Shown piece after piece: positions 23,140 through 30,853 of a stretch of DNA of 31,405 nt. Within the stretch, counting starts at the first letter, position 1. Every line of letters starts with the position of its first letter. The notes beneath the pieces were generated by a model. It did no database searches and had not been told where the DNA came from. It saw nothing but the letters and a program-made list of their open reading frames with translations. A program made the translations under genes and the position numbers. The stretch lies in contig CAZWPF010000024.1 of the NCBI GenBank assembly GCA_964636205.1, positions 1-31,405 on the forward strand, written 5' to 3'. The stretch comes from JBEBVQ01 sp964636205 (GTDB lineage Bacteria; Bacteroidota; Bacteroidia; Chitinophagales; Chitinophagaceae).

Positions 23140-24666
23140 TTAGTCGATTAATATCTCACCCGTCATTGCCTTCGGAATTTCTATCCCCATATAATGAAGA
23201 ATTGTGGGGGCTATATCTCCGAGTTTACCCGAGCGGATCGTGCCTTGGTAATCATTAGAAATAAGGAATAAGGGTACAGGATTTAGGGTATGTGCGGTAT
23301 TGGGAGAGCCATCAGAATTGATCAGGTAATCAGAATTACCGTGGTCGGCAGTCAGAAAAATTGAGTATCCATGCGCCAGCGCTGTCGGAACAATTCGTGC
23401 AACACATTGGTCGACTGTTTCTGCCGCTTTGATAGCTGCTTCCCACACTCCTGTATGTCCTACCATATCTGCATTGGCGAAGTTGAGACAAATAAAATCT
23501 GCTGTTTCGTCGATAATCTCCGGCAAGATCGCATCTGTAATTCCAACCGCGCTCATTTCAGGTTTTAGATCATAAGTTGGTACCTCCTTCGGTGAAGGAA
23601 TCATGATTCTCCTTTCACCCTGAAAAGGCTCCTCTCTACCTCCCGAGAAAAAGAAAGTCACATGCGGATATTTCTCGGTCTCTGCTATTCTTATTTGTGT
23701 CTTTCCCGCAGCCGATAAAACCTCACCTAAGGTTTGGGTGAGATTATCATTTTCGAAAATGACCCTTACATTTTTATAATTATGATCGTATTCTGTCATT
23801 GTGACGTAATCCAGTGGCAGTGTCTGCATATCGAAATCCGGAAACTCCTGTTGTGTAAGAGCAATCGAAATTTCTCTGCAACGATCCGTGCGGAAGTTAA
23901 AGCATAGTACCACATCTCCCGGTTTAATCGTAGCCACAGGTTGTTGCAAGGAGTCAGAAACGATAATCGGCATTAAAAACTCATCTGTAACCCCTGTTTC
24001 GTATGAATCGAGGATTGACTGCAACGGATCCGAGGTATAGTTGCCGATACCGCGAGTCAGCGCATCGTATGCGATCTTCACCCGTTCCCATCGCCTGTCC
24101 CTATCCATAGCGTAAAACCTGCCAATGATGGTGGCCAGTCTGGCACCTGTATGTTCAGTATGTTCTTTTAATTCACGAATAAATTCATAACCGCTCTTCG
24201 GATCAGTATCTCTACCATCTGTAAACGCGTGAACGGCCACATCCTGAACCCCATTTATTTGCGCAAGGTTCAATAAAGCTTTCAGGTGAGAGAGATGAGA
24301 ATGGACGCCCCCATCACTCACTAAACCCATTAAATGTAAGGTTTTACCCTTTAGTTTAGCGGAGTTAAACGCATCCAACAAAACCGGATTAGCAGCAAGC
24401 TCACCAGTTTCAACAGCTCGATTGATGCGTTGTAATTCCTGGTAAACTATTCTACCCGCACCGATATTCAAATGACCTACTTCTGAATTTCCCATTTGCT
24501 CATCGGGTAAACCAACAGCGCCGCCACAGGTGATCAGCTCGGTATTCGGATACTTAGAATACAAGGATTTTATAAACGGAGTATGGGCATTAGCGATGGC
24601 ATCAGCCTCAGGAATCTGACCATGGCCCCAGCCGTCCATGATCAATAAAATGCTTTTTCGTGACAT
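23140..24666 (-). CDS. gpmI: 2,3-bisphosphoglycerate-independent phosphoglycerate mutase
   Basis: This 508-residue protein is the expected size for iPGM. It has LLIMDGWG with metal-binding Asp11, the phospho-serine Ser61 in GNSEVGHLNIGAGR, HAFTDGRDTDP, IGRFYAMDRDRRWER, and the C-terminal metal site NFANADMVGHTG and LTADHGNSD. It interconverts 3- and 2-phosphoglycerate in glycolysis and gluconeogenesis using two Mn ions. It is divergent from the DUF4783 gene; its promoter box ends only 5 nt before the start codon. No obvious terminator lies in the 37-bp convergent gap at 23103-23139. Confidence 0.97.
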   Translation of the reverse strand: MSRKSILLIMDGWGHGQIPEADAIANAHTPFIKSLYSKYPNTELITCGGAVGLPDEQMGNSEVGHLNIGAGRIVYQELQRINRAVETGELAANPVLLDAFNSAKLKGKTLHLMGLVSDGGVHSHLSHLKALLNLAQINGVQDVAVHAFTDGRDTDPKSGYEFIRELKEHTEHTGARLATIIGRFYAMDRDRRWERVKIAYDALTRGIGNYTSDPLQSILDSYETGVTDEFLMPIIVSDSLQQPVATIKPGDVVLCFNFRTDRCREISIALTQQEFPDFDMQTLPLDYVTMTEYDHNYKNVRVIFENDNLTQTLGEVLSAAGKTQIRIAETEKYPHVTFFFSGGREEPFQGERRIMIPSPKEVPTYDLKPEMSAVGITDAILPEIIDETADFICLNFANADMVGHTGVWEAAIKAAETVDQCVARIVPTALAHGYSIFLTADHGNSDYLINSDGSPNTAHTLNPVPLFLISNDYQGTIRSGKLGDIAPTILHYMGIEIPKAMTGEILID

Positions 24667-24671
24667 GTCTG

Positions 24672-24679
24672 CAAAATTA
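24672..24679 (-). promoter_or_regulatory. -7 promoter box (TAATTTTG) for gpmI
   Basis: An exact TAnnTTTG match on the minus strand, ending 5 nt before the ATG at 24666. Transcription about 7 nt downstream would begin at the start codon itself, predicting a leaderless mRNA. Confidence 0.5.
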
Positions 24680-24807
24680 AATAAAGTAGCGGACCGATGA
24701 CCTGCATTCCACTCAGAAACGTTAGGATAAATTGGAATTCACGAACCGTTAACGTTTGGCATAGTTTTCGCGGTTTATGGTATGTAGTGAATAAAAGCTC
24801 CCAATCA

Positions 24808-25209
24808 ATGAAACGGCTTTTCCGATTATTTTGCTTAACCGGTTTGGTTTTGCTGACTGTCCATTTTCGGTCTGCAGCACAATCAAACCATGTCAAACAG
24901 ATAAATCAATCATTCAAATCGGGCGATGTAGCCGGGATAGTGCGATATATGGATAATGTGGTTGCTGTCACTATGAATAATAATCATAGCACCAGCAGCA
25001 AGGCACAGGCGGAGATGATGCTGCGAGATTTTTTCAGTAAGAACGAACCCCAAAATTTCGAGGCCGGTCATAGCGGACAGAACCAGGAAACCAATTCTTA
25101 TTTTTCTATTGGCCATCTAACTACTTCCAACGGCCGTTTTCGCGTATATATATTACTCAAGCACCGCGATGACAATTATATTCTTCAAGAATTGAGAATC
25201 GAAAAATAA
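24808..25209 (+). CDS. DUF4783 secreted protein
   Basis: From ATG 24808 (MKRLFRLFCLTGLVLL) the protein is 133 residues with a signal peptide cut after SAA. The rest is one domain with the DUF4783 pattern: KSGDVAGIVRYMD, SKAQAEMMLRDFFSKNEP, YFSIGHLTTSNGRFRVYILLKH, and the end ILQELRIEK. It has the look of an NTF2-like or SnoaL-like cone fold, which is inference. The frame is open further up to 24697, but a start there would put 37 unrelated residues before a good signal peptide. It is a single gene, divergent from gpmI, ending in a shared terminator. The function of the family is unknown. Confidence 0.85.
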   Translation: MKRLFRLFCLTGLVLLTVHFRSAAQSNHVKQINQSFKSGDVAGIVRYMDNVVAVTMNNNHSTSSKAQAEMMLRDFFSKNEPQNFEAGHSGQNQETNSYFSIGHLTTSNGRFRVYILLKHRDDNYILQELRIEK

Positions 25210-25229
25210 ACCGAAGTCGATTCTTATTA

Positions 25230-25260
25230 AAAGAAAAACGCCCCCGTCCGGGAGGCGTTT
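25230..25260 (-). terminator. Terminator of the TPR gene, possibly bidirectional
   Basis: aaacgcc (25236-25242) pairs with ggcgttt (25254-25260), with an inner ccc/ggg helix and one bulged A. On the minus strand a T-rich run follows. On the plus strand only three T follow, so it is weaker for the DUF4783 gene. Confidence 0.8.
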
Positions 25261-25288
25261 ACAGAATTGTTTTAGCAATCTTATAAAA

Positions 25289-26713
25289 TTATTTATTCTT
25301 CTTACTCTTATATCGGGAAATAAGTTCTGCCACCGGTGCCCTCCGCAAGAATTCAGGATTCAGTTCGGTAAACAACTTGACCTTTTGCGGAGCATCTTCC
25401 AATGCAGATTCCAGATGCAATAAAGCTTCCTTGGTTTTGCCCATTTCAAACAGCGCTGCTGACTGCAGATATCTGAAATCGGGTTTATCCCCGCAGTGGT
25501 CACGTGCAACTTCTATCTGCGTCAATGCCTCTTCGTAGTACTCGGCAATGTGCAATCCGCGGATGAGCGCCATCCAGGTAGTTTTATTTCCTGGCTTTAG
25601 TCTCACTGCGTTCAGATAGCATACCAATGCTTCATTCTTAACATCCATTTCCATCAGACAATTGCCGATGGCCACGCAATAAGCAGCATTTTCTTTATTA
25701 AGATGCAAAGCGACAGAATATGACTTTACTGCCTTCTCCCATTTTTGTTCCCGGGCGTAAGTTTCACCAATTTTGAAAAAAATGGAATCATCCTCCGGAC
25801 TCAACTGTGAAGCTTTTCGATAATAATGCCGGGCACGTTGAAAATTCTTTTTCTTTTCCCAGCAATAAGCCATTGCTTCAAAAATAACATCTTCGGCATT
25901 AGCAATTTCAAGATGAGTCTCTAATACCTCCAATGCCTTCTCGTACCAGCGCAAGCGCATATAGGCATCGGCCATGTTCCGATAAGCAAACTCGAATTTT
26001 TCGTCGATAGCTACACAGAACTCATACGCATCAATCGCTTTTTCATAGAGCTTGAGACCCTGATAAGCGGCACCCAGGTTAAACCACGCCAATGCGTTGT
26101 AGGGATCCGCCTCTGTCAATTCCGTATGCAATGCCACGCTCTCATCCAGTCGCTGCGTCATTTCTGCCCAGAAACAGATTTTTTGAAGCGCTTCTTCGTT
26201 GCGCTTGTCAATCGCAATTACCCTTTTGAGCGTATCGAAAACCTCACTAAACTGTTCGCATTCGTCATATACATCCGATAGCTCCAACAGTAGCTCGATT
26301 TTTTGCTTACCCTCAAACTCATCCGATTTTTGCTCCAGCAGAACGGCGGCCTGGTCATACTTGAATTGACTCAATAGGATATCCGAACGAAGCAATACAG
26401 CTTCGAGGTTAACCGTATCGTATTGCTCCATTTCATCCAAAGCCTTGAGTGCCTGGCCGTATTTTTGGGATTGAGCCAGAATCTCAGCCTTCAACAAGAG
26501 CACATTAGCCGAAAACGGATAGTAAGTTCTTGCAATTTCGCAGGCAAGTAAAGCCTGCTCTTCATTATTTTCCTGAAAATAATATTCTATAACTCTTTCA
26601 AACTCGTCCTCTTCCATGATAGTCTCGGCCACGCCCCGTTTTACCTCATCGTATCGTCGCAGCAGATCATCTATGGAATTCCCGTCGTCATCCAGATAAT
26701 CGTCGTTAAACAT
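25289..26713 (-). CDS. Cytosolic TPR-repeat protein
   Basis: This 474-residue protein has no signal peptide or membrane helix. It starts with a very acidic segment (FNDDYLDDDGNSIDDLL), followed by tandem TPR units from about residue 50 to 450; the clearest are ALAWFNLGAAYQGLKLYEKAI, FAYRNMADAYMRLRWYEKAL and IFFKIGETYAREQKWEKAV. It ends with a basic KSKKNK. Such proteins are scaffolds for protein-protein contacts. No enzyme domain is present, and the partner is unknown. It is a single gene with its own promoter box and terminator, divergent from pyrG. Confidence 0.88.
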   Translation of the reverse strand: MFNDDYLDDDGNSIDDLLRRYDEVKRGVAETIMEEDEFERVIEYYFQENNEEQALLACEIARTYYPFSANVLLLKAEILAQSQKYGQALKALDEMEQYDTVNLEAVLLRSDILLSQFKYDQAAVLLEQKSDEFEGKQKIELLLELSDVYDECEQFSEVFDTLKRVIAIDKRNEEALQKICFWAEMTQRLDESVALHTELTEADPYNALAWFNLGAAYQGLKLYEKAIDAYEFCVAIDEKFEFAYRNMADAYMRLRWYEKALEVLETHLEIANAEDVIFEAMAYCWEKKKNFQRARHYYRKASQLSPEDDSIFFKIGETYAREQKWEKAVKSYSVALHLNKENAAYCVAIGNCLMEMDVKNEALVCYLNAVRLKPGNKTTWMALIRGLHIAEYYEEALTQIEVARDHCGDKPDFRYLQSAALFEMGKTKEALLHLESALEDAPQKVKLFTELNPEFLRRAPVAELISRYKSKKNK

Positions 26714-26730
26714 AGCCAGACGGTTTATTT

Positions 26731-26738
26731 CAAAGTTA
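26731..26738 (-). promoter_or_regulatory. -7 promoter box (TAACTTTG) for the TPR gene
   Basis: An exact TAnnTTTG match on the minus strand, 17 nt before the ATG at 26713. Confidence 0.6.
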
Positions 26739-26995
26739 CTAAAAAATTGTGCAAAGGATCCGAATTATCCGCTATAACGGCGAACATTAGGAAAAGATTG
26801 TGCATTTTCGGATCCCCCTCTCTAAAAAATCGAAGGTAGCTGAAAACCAGTTATCTGTTAAGATTCGAAAATCAATAAAATCTCTATAGTGTGGTGCCCT
26901 TTGATAGTCATTAAGATGAGGATGAGTTAAAGGCTTATTTTCTGATTTGTGGAAAAGGTTTGGATCATTCCTTTAGGCTAATCAGTAATTGTTTC

Positions 26996-27003
26996 TATCT
27001 TTG
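26996..27003 (+). promoter_or_regulatory. -7 promoter box (TATCTTTG) for pyrG
   Basis: An exact TAnnTTTG match. It predicts a transcript start near 27010 and a leader of about 74 nt. Confidence 0.6.
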
Positions 27004-27074
27004 CCCGACCGTTACGCAATCCTCATACAAAATTTCATTGCATTTACCAAGTTGCACACCGGTCGTTTATAATC

Positions 27075-27079
27075 AGGAG
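27075..27079 (+). promoter_or_regulatory. Shine-Dalgarno-like AGGAG before pyrG
   Basis: AGGAG ends 4 nt before the ATG at 27084. Strong SD motifs are uncommon in this phylum, and most other starts in the window lack one. Confidence 0.5.
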
Positions 27080-27083
27080 TGTC

Positions 27084-28739
27084 ATGACCAAGTATATTTT
27101 TGTAACCGGCGGGGTTACATCTTCATTAGGTAAAGGGATTATAGCCGCGTCTTTAGCCAAATTATTACAAGCGAGGGGTTTTCGGACTACCATCCAAAAA
27201 TTTGATCCCTATATCAATGTGGACCCCGGCACTCTCAATCCGTACGAACACGGTGAATGTTATGTAACTGAAGACGGGGCTGAAACAGATCTTGATCTGG
27301 GGCATTATGAACGCTTTCTTAATACCCACACTTCTCAAGCTAATAACGTTACCACCGGTAGGATTTACCAATACGTTATCAATAAAGAGCGTGAAGGTGC
27401 TTATCTGGGTAAAACAGTCCAGGTAATTCCGCATATCACAGACGAAATTAAGCGCAGAATACTCTTGCTTGGCGAGGGCAATAATTATGATATTGTCATT
27501 ACCGAACTAGGTGGCACTGTAGGGGATATCGAATCTCTGCCTTATATCGAGGCAGTTCGCCAGCTCAAATGGGAAATGGGTGATGAAAATTGCCTTATCG
27601 TTCACCTTACGCTGGTTCCCTATCTGAAAGCTGCGGGTGAATTGAAAACCAAGCCTACCCAGCACTCGGTAAAAATGATGAGCGAAAACGGACTCAATCC
27701 CGATATTCTGGTTTGCCGTACCGAAGAGCCTCTATACAAAGATCTGAAGAGAAAAATCGCTCTGTTCTGTAACGTTACACAAGACGCAGTCATTGAAGCA
27801 TTAGACGCGGATACAATCTATGGCGTTCCATTGGAAATGATGCGGGAAGGGCTGGATGTCATTTCTCTCCAAAAACTGAATTTGCCCTTAGGAAAGGATC
27901 CGGATCTGACTCGTTGGACTGAATTTTTGAATAAGCTTAGAAATCCGAAAACAAAGGTATCTATCGGACTCATCGGCAAGTACGTTGAACTTCAGGATGC
28001 CTATAAATCAATATTAGAAGCATTCATCCATGCCGGCGCCATGAACGAATGTAAAGTGGAGGTTCAGAACATTCATTCTGAACACCTCACTCCTGAAAAT
28101 GCTGCCGAAAAATTACGCCATCTGGATGCCGTATTGGTGGCACCCGGCTTCGGAAGTCGAGGTATCGACGGTAAAATAGAGGCGATTCGCTATGCACGTG
28201 AAAATAAGATTCCTTTCTTTGGTATCTGCCTCGGCATGCAAATGGCCTGCGTAGAATTTGCCCGTAATGTGTTGAAACTTTCTGATGCCCATTCTACAGA
28301 GATGAATCCGGATGCAAAAGATCCGATTATCAGCATCATGGAAGAGCAAAAGAATATCACGCAAATGGGGGGTACCATGCGTCTGGGTGCCTACAGTTGT
28401 AGCCTTAACCCGAATTCAAAAACCGCTGCTATCTATAACAGTACGGAAATTTCCGAACGTCATCGCCACAGATATGAGTTCAACAACGATTATCTGGAAG
28501 CTTTTGAAAAGAATGGCATGATACCGGTAGGAAAAAATCCGGAAACGGGATTAGTAGAGATTGTAGAATTAGAAAACCATCCTTTCTATATCGGGGTGCA
28601 ATTCCACCCTGAATATAAGAGCACCGTGGAAAACCCACATCCACTTTTTGTAGCTTTCGTGAAAGCCGCAAAAGAAATGCAAGCATTGAGATACGGACAA
28701 CAACAACAGATTATTTACGAAGAGGTGAGCGCCAAATAA
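27084..28739 (+). CDS. pyrG: CTP synthase
   Basis: This 551-residue protein has an N-terminal synthetase domain (about 1-270: FVTGGVTSSLGKGI, IQKFDPYINVDPGTLNP, ITELGGTVGDIES) and a C-terminal class I glutamine amidotransferase domain (about 290-540). The amidotransferase triad is Cys382 (FGICLGMQ), His508 and Glu510 (GVQFHPEYK). The enzyme converts UTP to CTP with ATP and glutamine and is normally controlled by GTP and CTP binding. It has a 74-nt leader, and the enoyl-CoA-hydratase-family gene follows 29 bp downstream, probably on the same mRNA. Confidence 0.97.
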   Translation: MTKYIFVTGGVTSSLGKGIIAASLAKLLQARGFRTTIQKFDPYINVDPGTLNPYEHGECYVTEDGAETDLDLGHYERFLNTHTSQANNVTTGRIYQYVINKEREGAYLGKTVQVIPHITDEIKRRILLLGEGNNYDIVITELGGTVGDIESLPYIEAVRQLKWEMGDENCLIVHLTLVPYLKAAGELKTKPTQHSVKMMSENGLNPDILVCRTEEPLYKDLKRKIALFCNVTQDAVIEALDADTIYGVPLEMMREGLDVISLQKLNLPLGKDPDLTRWTEFLNKLRNPKTKVSIGLIGKYVELQDAYKSILEAFIHAGAMNECKVEVQNIHSEHLTPENAAEKLRHLDAVLVAPGFGSRGIDGKIEAIRYARENKIPFFGICLGMQMACVEFARNVLKLSDAHSTEMNPDAKDPIISIMEEQKNITQMGGTMRLGAYSCSLNPNSKTAAIYNSTEISERHRHRYEFNNDYLEAFEKNGMIPVGKNPETGLVEIVELENHPFYIGVQFHPEYKSTVENPHPLFVAFVKAAKEMQALRYGQQQQIIYEEVSAK

Positions 28740-28768
28740 GAGAGTTCTCTTAAAATTATTCCGGAAAT

Positions 28769-29545
28769 ATGAGCACGGTATTATTTGAAATTAAGAATAA
28801 TGTAGCCTGGATTTCGTTAAATCGCCCTGAGAAATACAATAGTTTTAATCGGGAAATGGCTATCCGCGCACAGGAACTAATTGATGAGGCCGCCACCAAT
28901 GAGGAAGTGCGTTGTATCTGCATCACCGGATCCGGAAAAGCTTTTTCTGCCGGCCAGGATCTGTCTGAGTTCCCCGATCCCGCTAAAATCGATTTTAAAT
29001 CGGTCGTTTCTGAATATTATAATCCGCTGATCCAAAAGATCAGAAATATAGAAAAACCGGTAGTGGCCGCCGTAAATGGAGTAGCCGCCGGAGCAGGGGC
29101 TAATATTGCCCTCGCTTGCGATATCGTTATCGCTACATCGAGCGCTTCTTTCATTCAGGCTTTTAGTAAAATCGGTTTGATTCCCGATAGCGGTGGAACT
29201 TATATCCTGCCACGATTGGTTGGAATGCAAAAAGCAGCCGCATTGATGATGCTCGGTGATAAGGTTACAGCAGCCGAAGCAGAGAGCTTGGGCATGATCT
29301 ACAAGGCTGTGCCCGACGAAAACTTTGTTTCAGTAGTAGAACAAATTACCGGTACCCTGGCATTGATGCCAACCGTAGGCTTAGGACTCACCAAACGGGC
29401 GCTGAATCAATCGTTTTCTAACAATTTGGAACAACAATTATTGTTGGAACAGGAATTACAAATTGCTGCCGGGGCAACTTACGATTTCAACGAGGGAGTA
29501 CAGGCATTTCTGGAAAAAAGAAAGCCTGAATTCAAAGGGAAGTAA
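28769..29545 (+). CDS. paaG: Enoyl-CoA hydratase/isomerase family protein, PaaG-like
   Basis: This 258-residue crotonase-fold protein has CoA-binding and oxyanion motifs GKAFSAGQDLSEF and NGVAAGAGANIALACD. Asp140 in IGLIPDSGGTYILPRL stands at the acid/base position. The IPDSGGT and AGQDL text matches PaaG, 1,2-epoxyphenylacetyl-CoA isomerase, which makes the oxepin ring in phenylacetate breakdown; ordinary enoyl-CoA hydratases carry Glu at these places. No other paa gene is nearby, so it may instead act in general fatty-acid or amino-acid breakdown. It lies 29 bp after pyrG. The family is certain; the substrate is not. Confidence 0.8.
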   Translation: MSTVLFEIKNNVAWISLNRPEKYNSFNREMAIRAQELIDEAATNEEVRCICITGSGKAFSAGQDLSEFPDPAKIDFKSVVSEYYNPLIQKIRNIEKPVVAAVNGVAAGAGANIALACDIVIATSSASFIQAFSKIGLIPDSGGTYILPRLVGMQKAAALMMLGDKVTAAEAESLGMIYKAVPDENFVSVVEQITGTLALMPTVGLGLTKRALNQSFSNNLEQQLLLEQELQIAAGATYDFNEGVQAFLEKRKPEFKGK

Positions 29546-29608
29546 TTCATTCTCAACAGTTAATAAAAGAAGTTTACCGCAACAATAGCGTTGAATACGG
29601 GTGTTTCA

Positions 29609-29622
29609 AATTTCATGAAATT
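29609..29622. promoter_or_regulatory. Perfect 14-bp palindrome upstream of dnaN
   Basis: aatttcatgaaatt reads the same on both strands. It lies 37 bp before the dnaN -7 box and 63 bp after the paaG-like stop, where an operator for a dimeric regulator could sit. Chance is possible in AT-rich spacer. Confidence 0.35.
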
Positions 29623-29659
29623 CGCCGTAAATACTCATGCGATTGATAGAGTAAACAGT

Positions 29660-29667
29660 TATCTTTG
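29660..29667 (+). promoter_or_regulatory. -7 promoter box (TATCTTTG) for dnaN
   Basis: An exact TAnnTTTG match ending 22 nt before the ATG at 29690. Confidence 0.6.
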
Positions 29668-29689
29668 TTTGCCAAAATCATAATTGAAA

Positions 29690-30817
29690 ATGCGTTTTAT
29701 TGCTTCATCATCAGCGTTACTTAAGAATCTCCAGCAGATCGGAGGTGTTATTTCTAATAATACTGTTTTATCGATATTAGAAGATTTCCTGTTTGAATTG
29801 AAGGACAATACGCTGACGCTGACTGCTACTGATTTGGAAACAATGATGCGCATTACCATGGATGTGAATGATGCACAGGGTAGCGGGCGGATTTGTATTC
29901 CCTCTAAAATATTATTAGACTATCTGAAGAATCTTCCGGATCAGCCGGTTACTTTTTCTGTAAACGAACAAGAACTGGCGGTTGAAATTGCCAGCGATGC
30001 CGGTAAATATAAAATTGGCGGTGAGAAAGCCGATGATTTCCCTAAAGAACCGGCTCCGGAACAAGCGACAAGCTTTACCATGCCTTCGATCGCTCTGACT
30101 GAAGGGATCAACAAAACATTATTTGCAGTAAGCACCGATACACTGCGTCCTCAAATGACCGGTGTATATTTCGAAATGGCTTCTGATAGTCTCACTTTCG
30201 TATCTACCGATGCGCACAGACTGGTTCAATATCGCCGGGATGATGTGAACTGTCCGGTTTCAACTACAGAAGGTTTCGTAGTTCCAAGAAAACCCTTGCA
30301 ACAATTGCGTTCAACGCTCCCTGCTGACGAAACTCAATTGCAGGTGTCTTATAATAGCAGTCATCTGTTTGTGCAATCAGGTCGACTGAGCTTGAGCTGC
30401 CGTCTGATCGACGCTCAATTTCCGGATTATAAAGCGGTAATTCCAACCGATAATCCGTTTCAGCTGACTGTAAACCGTGCAGATTTTATCAGTGCTTTGC
30501 GCCGGGTTGGGGTTTTTGCCAATAAGACCACCAATCAGGTTGTACTGGATATCAACGGTAACGAATTACAAATCAGTGCACAGGATATCGATTTCTCTTA
30601 CGAAGGTAGAGAGCGCCTCAATTGTCAGTACAACGGCGAAGACATGAAAATCGCTTTTAACTCCAAACTGATGGTTGAGCTGATCAACAACCTGGATGGC
30701 ACCGAAATCAATGTCGAGCTCAGCACGCCAACTAGAGCAGGCATCTTCCGTCCGACAGAAAGCGGCGATAACGAAGATGTTTTGATGCTGTTGATGCCGT
30801 TGATGGTGGGTGTATAA
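29690..30817 (+). CDS. dnaN: DNA polymerase III beta subunit (sliding clamp)
   Basis: From ATG 29690 the protein is 375 residues, the usual clamp length. It has the three-fold domain pattern of DnaN: MRFIASSSALLKNLQQIGGVI, TLTLTATDLETMMRI, FVSTDAHRLVQYRRD in the middle, and a C-terminal strand ending LMLLMPLMVGV. It forms the ring that holds the polymerase and repair proteins on DNA. A TTG two codons upstream would add only two residues; the ATG is preferred. dnaA, recF and gyrB are not adjacent, so this is not a classic dnaA-dnaN origin locus, at least on the upstream side seen here. Confidence 0.96.
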   Translation: MRFIASSSALLKNLQQIGGVISNNTVLSILEDFLFELKDNTLTLTATDLETMMRITMDVNDAQGSGRICIPSKILLDYLKNLPDQPVTFSVNEQELAVEIASDAGKYKIGGEKADDFPKEPAPEQATSFTMPSIALTEGINKTLFAVSTDTLRPQMTGVYFEMASDSLTFVSTDAHRLVQYRRDDVNCPVSTTEGFVVPRKPLQQLRSTLPADETQLQVSYNSSHLFVQSGRLSLSCRLIDAQFPDYKAVIPTDNPFQLTVNRADFISALRRVGVFANKTTNQVVLDINGNELQISAQDIDFSYEGRERLNCQYNGEDMKIAFNSKLMVELINNLDGTEINVELSTPTRAGIFRPTESGDNEDVLMLLMPLMVGV

Positions 30818-30825
30818 GGTATTAG

Positions 30826-30853
30826 TAAGTGAGGGACTATGCACCCTCACTTA
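30826..30853. terminator. Hairpin between convergent dnaN and response regulator genes
   Basis: A perfect 10-bp stem (30826-30835 with 30844-30853) and an 8-nt loop overlap the stop codon of the response regulator. It lacks a strong T-run on either side, so it may be a weak bidirectional terminator. Confidence 0.55.

Larger units (their letters stand above)
26714..27083. other. Divergent intergenic region between the TPR gene and pyrG
   Basis: 370 bp with no believable gene. It holds a TAACTTTG box for the TPR gene (26731-26738), a TATCTTTG box for pyrG (26996-27003), and the pyrG leader. Bases 26760-26940 are AT-rich, and I see no conserved RNA or operator in them. Confidence 0.6.

Noticed and set aside
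24697..24807. N-terminal extension of the DUF4783 protein by 37 residues
   Set aside because: It would place unrelated residues before a good signal peptide that starts at 24808.
29546..29689. Replication origin next to dnaN
   Set aside because: No DnaA-box cluster and no dnaA neighbour. dnaN is often away from oriC in this phylum.
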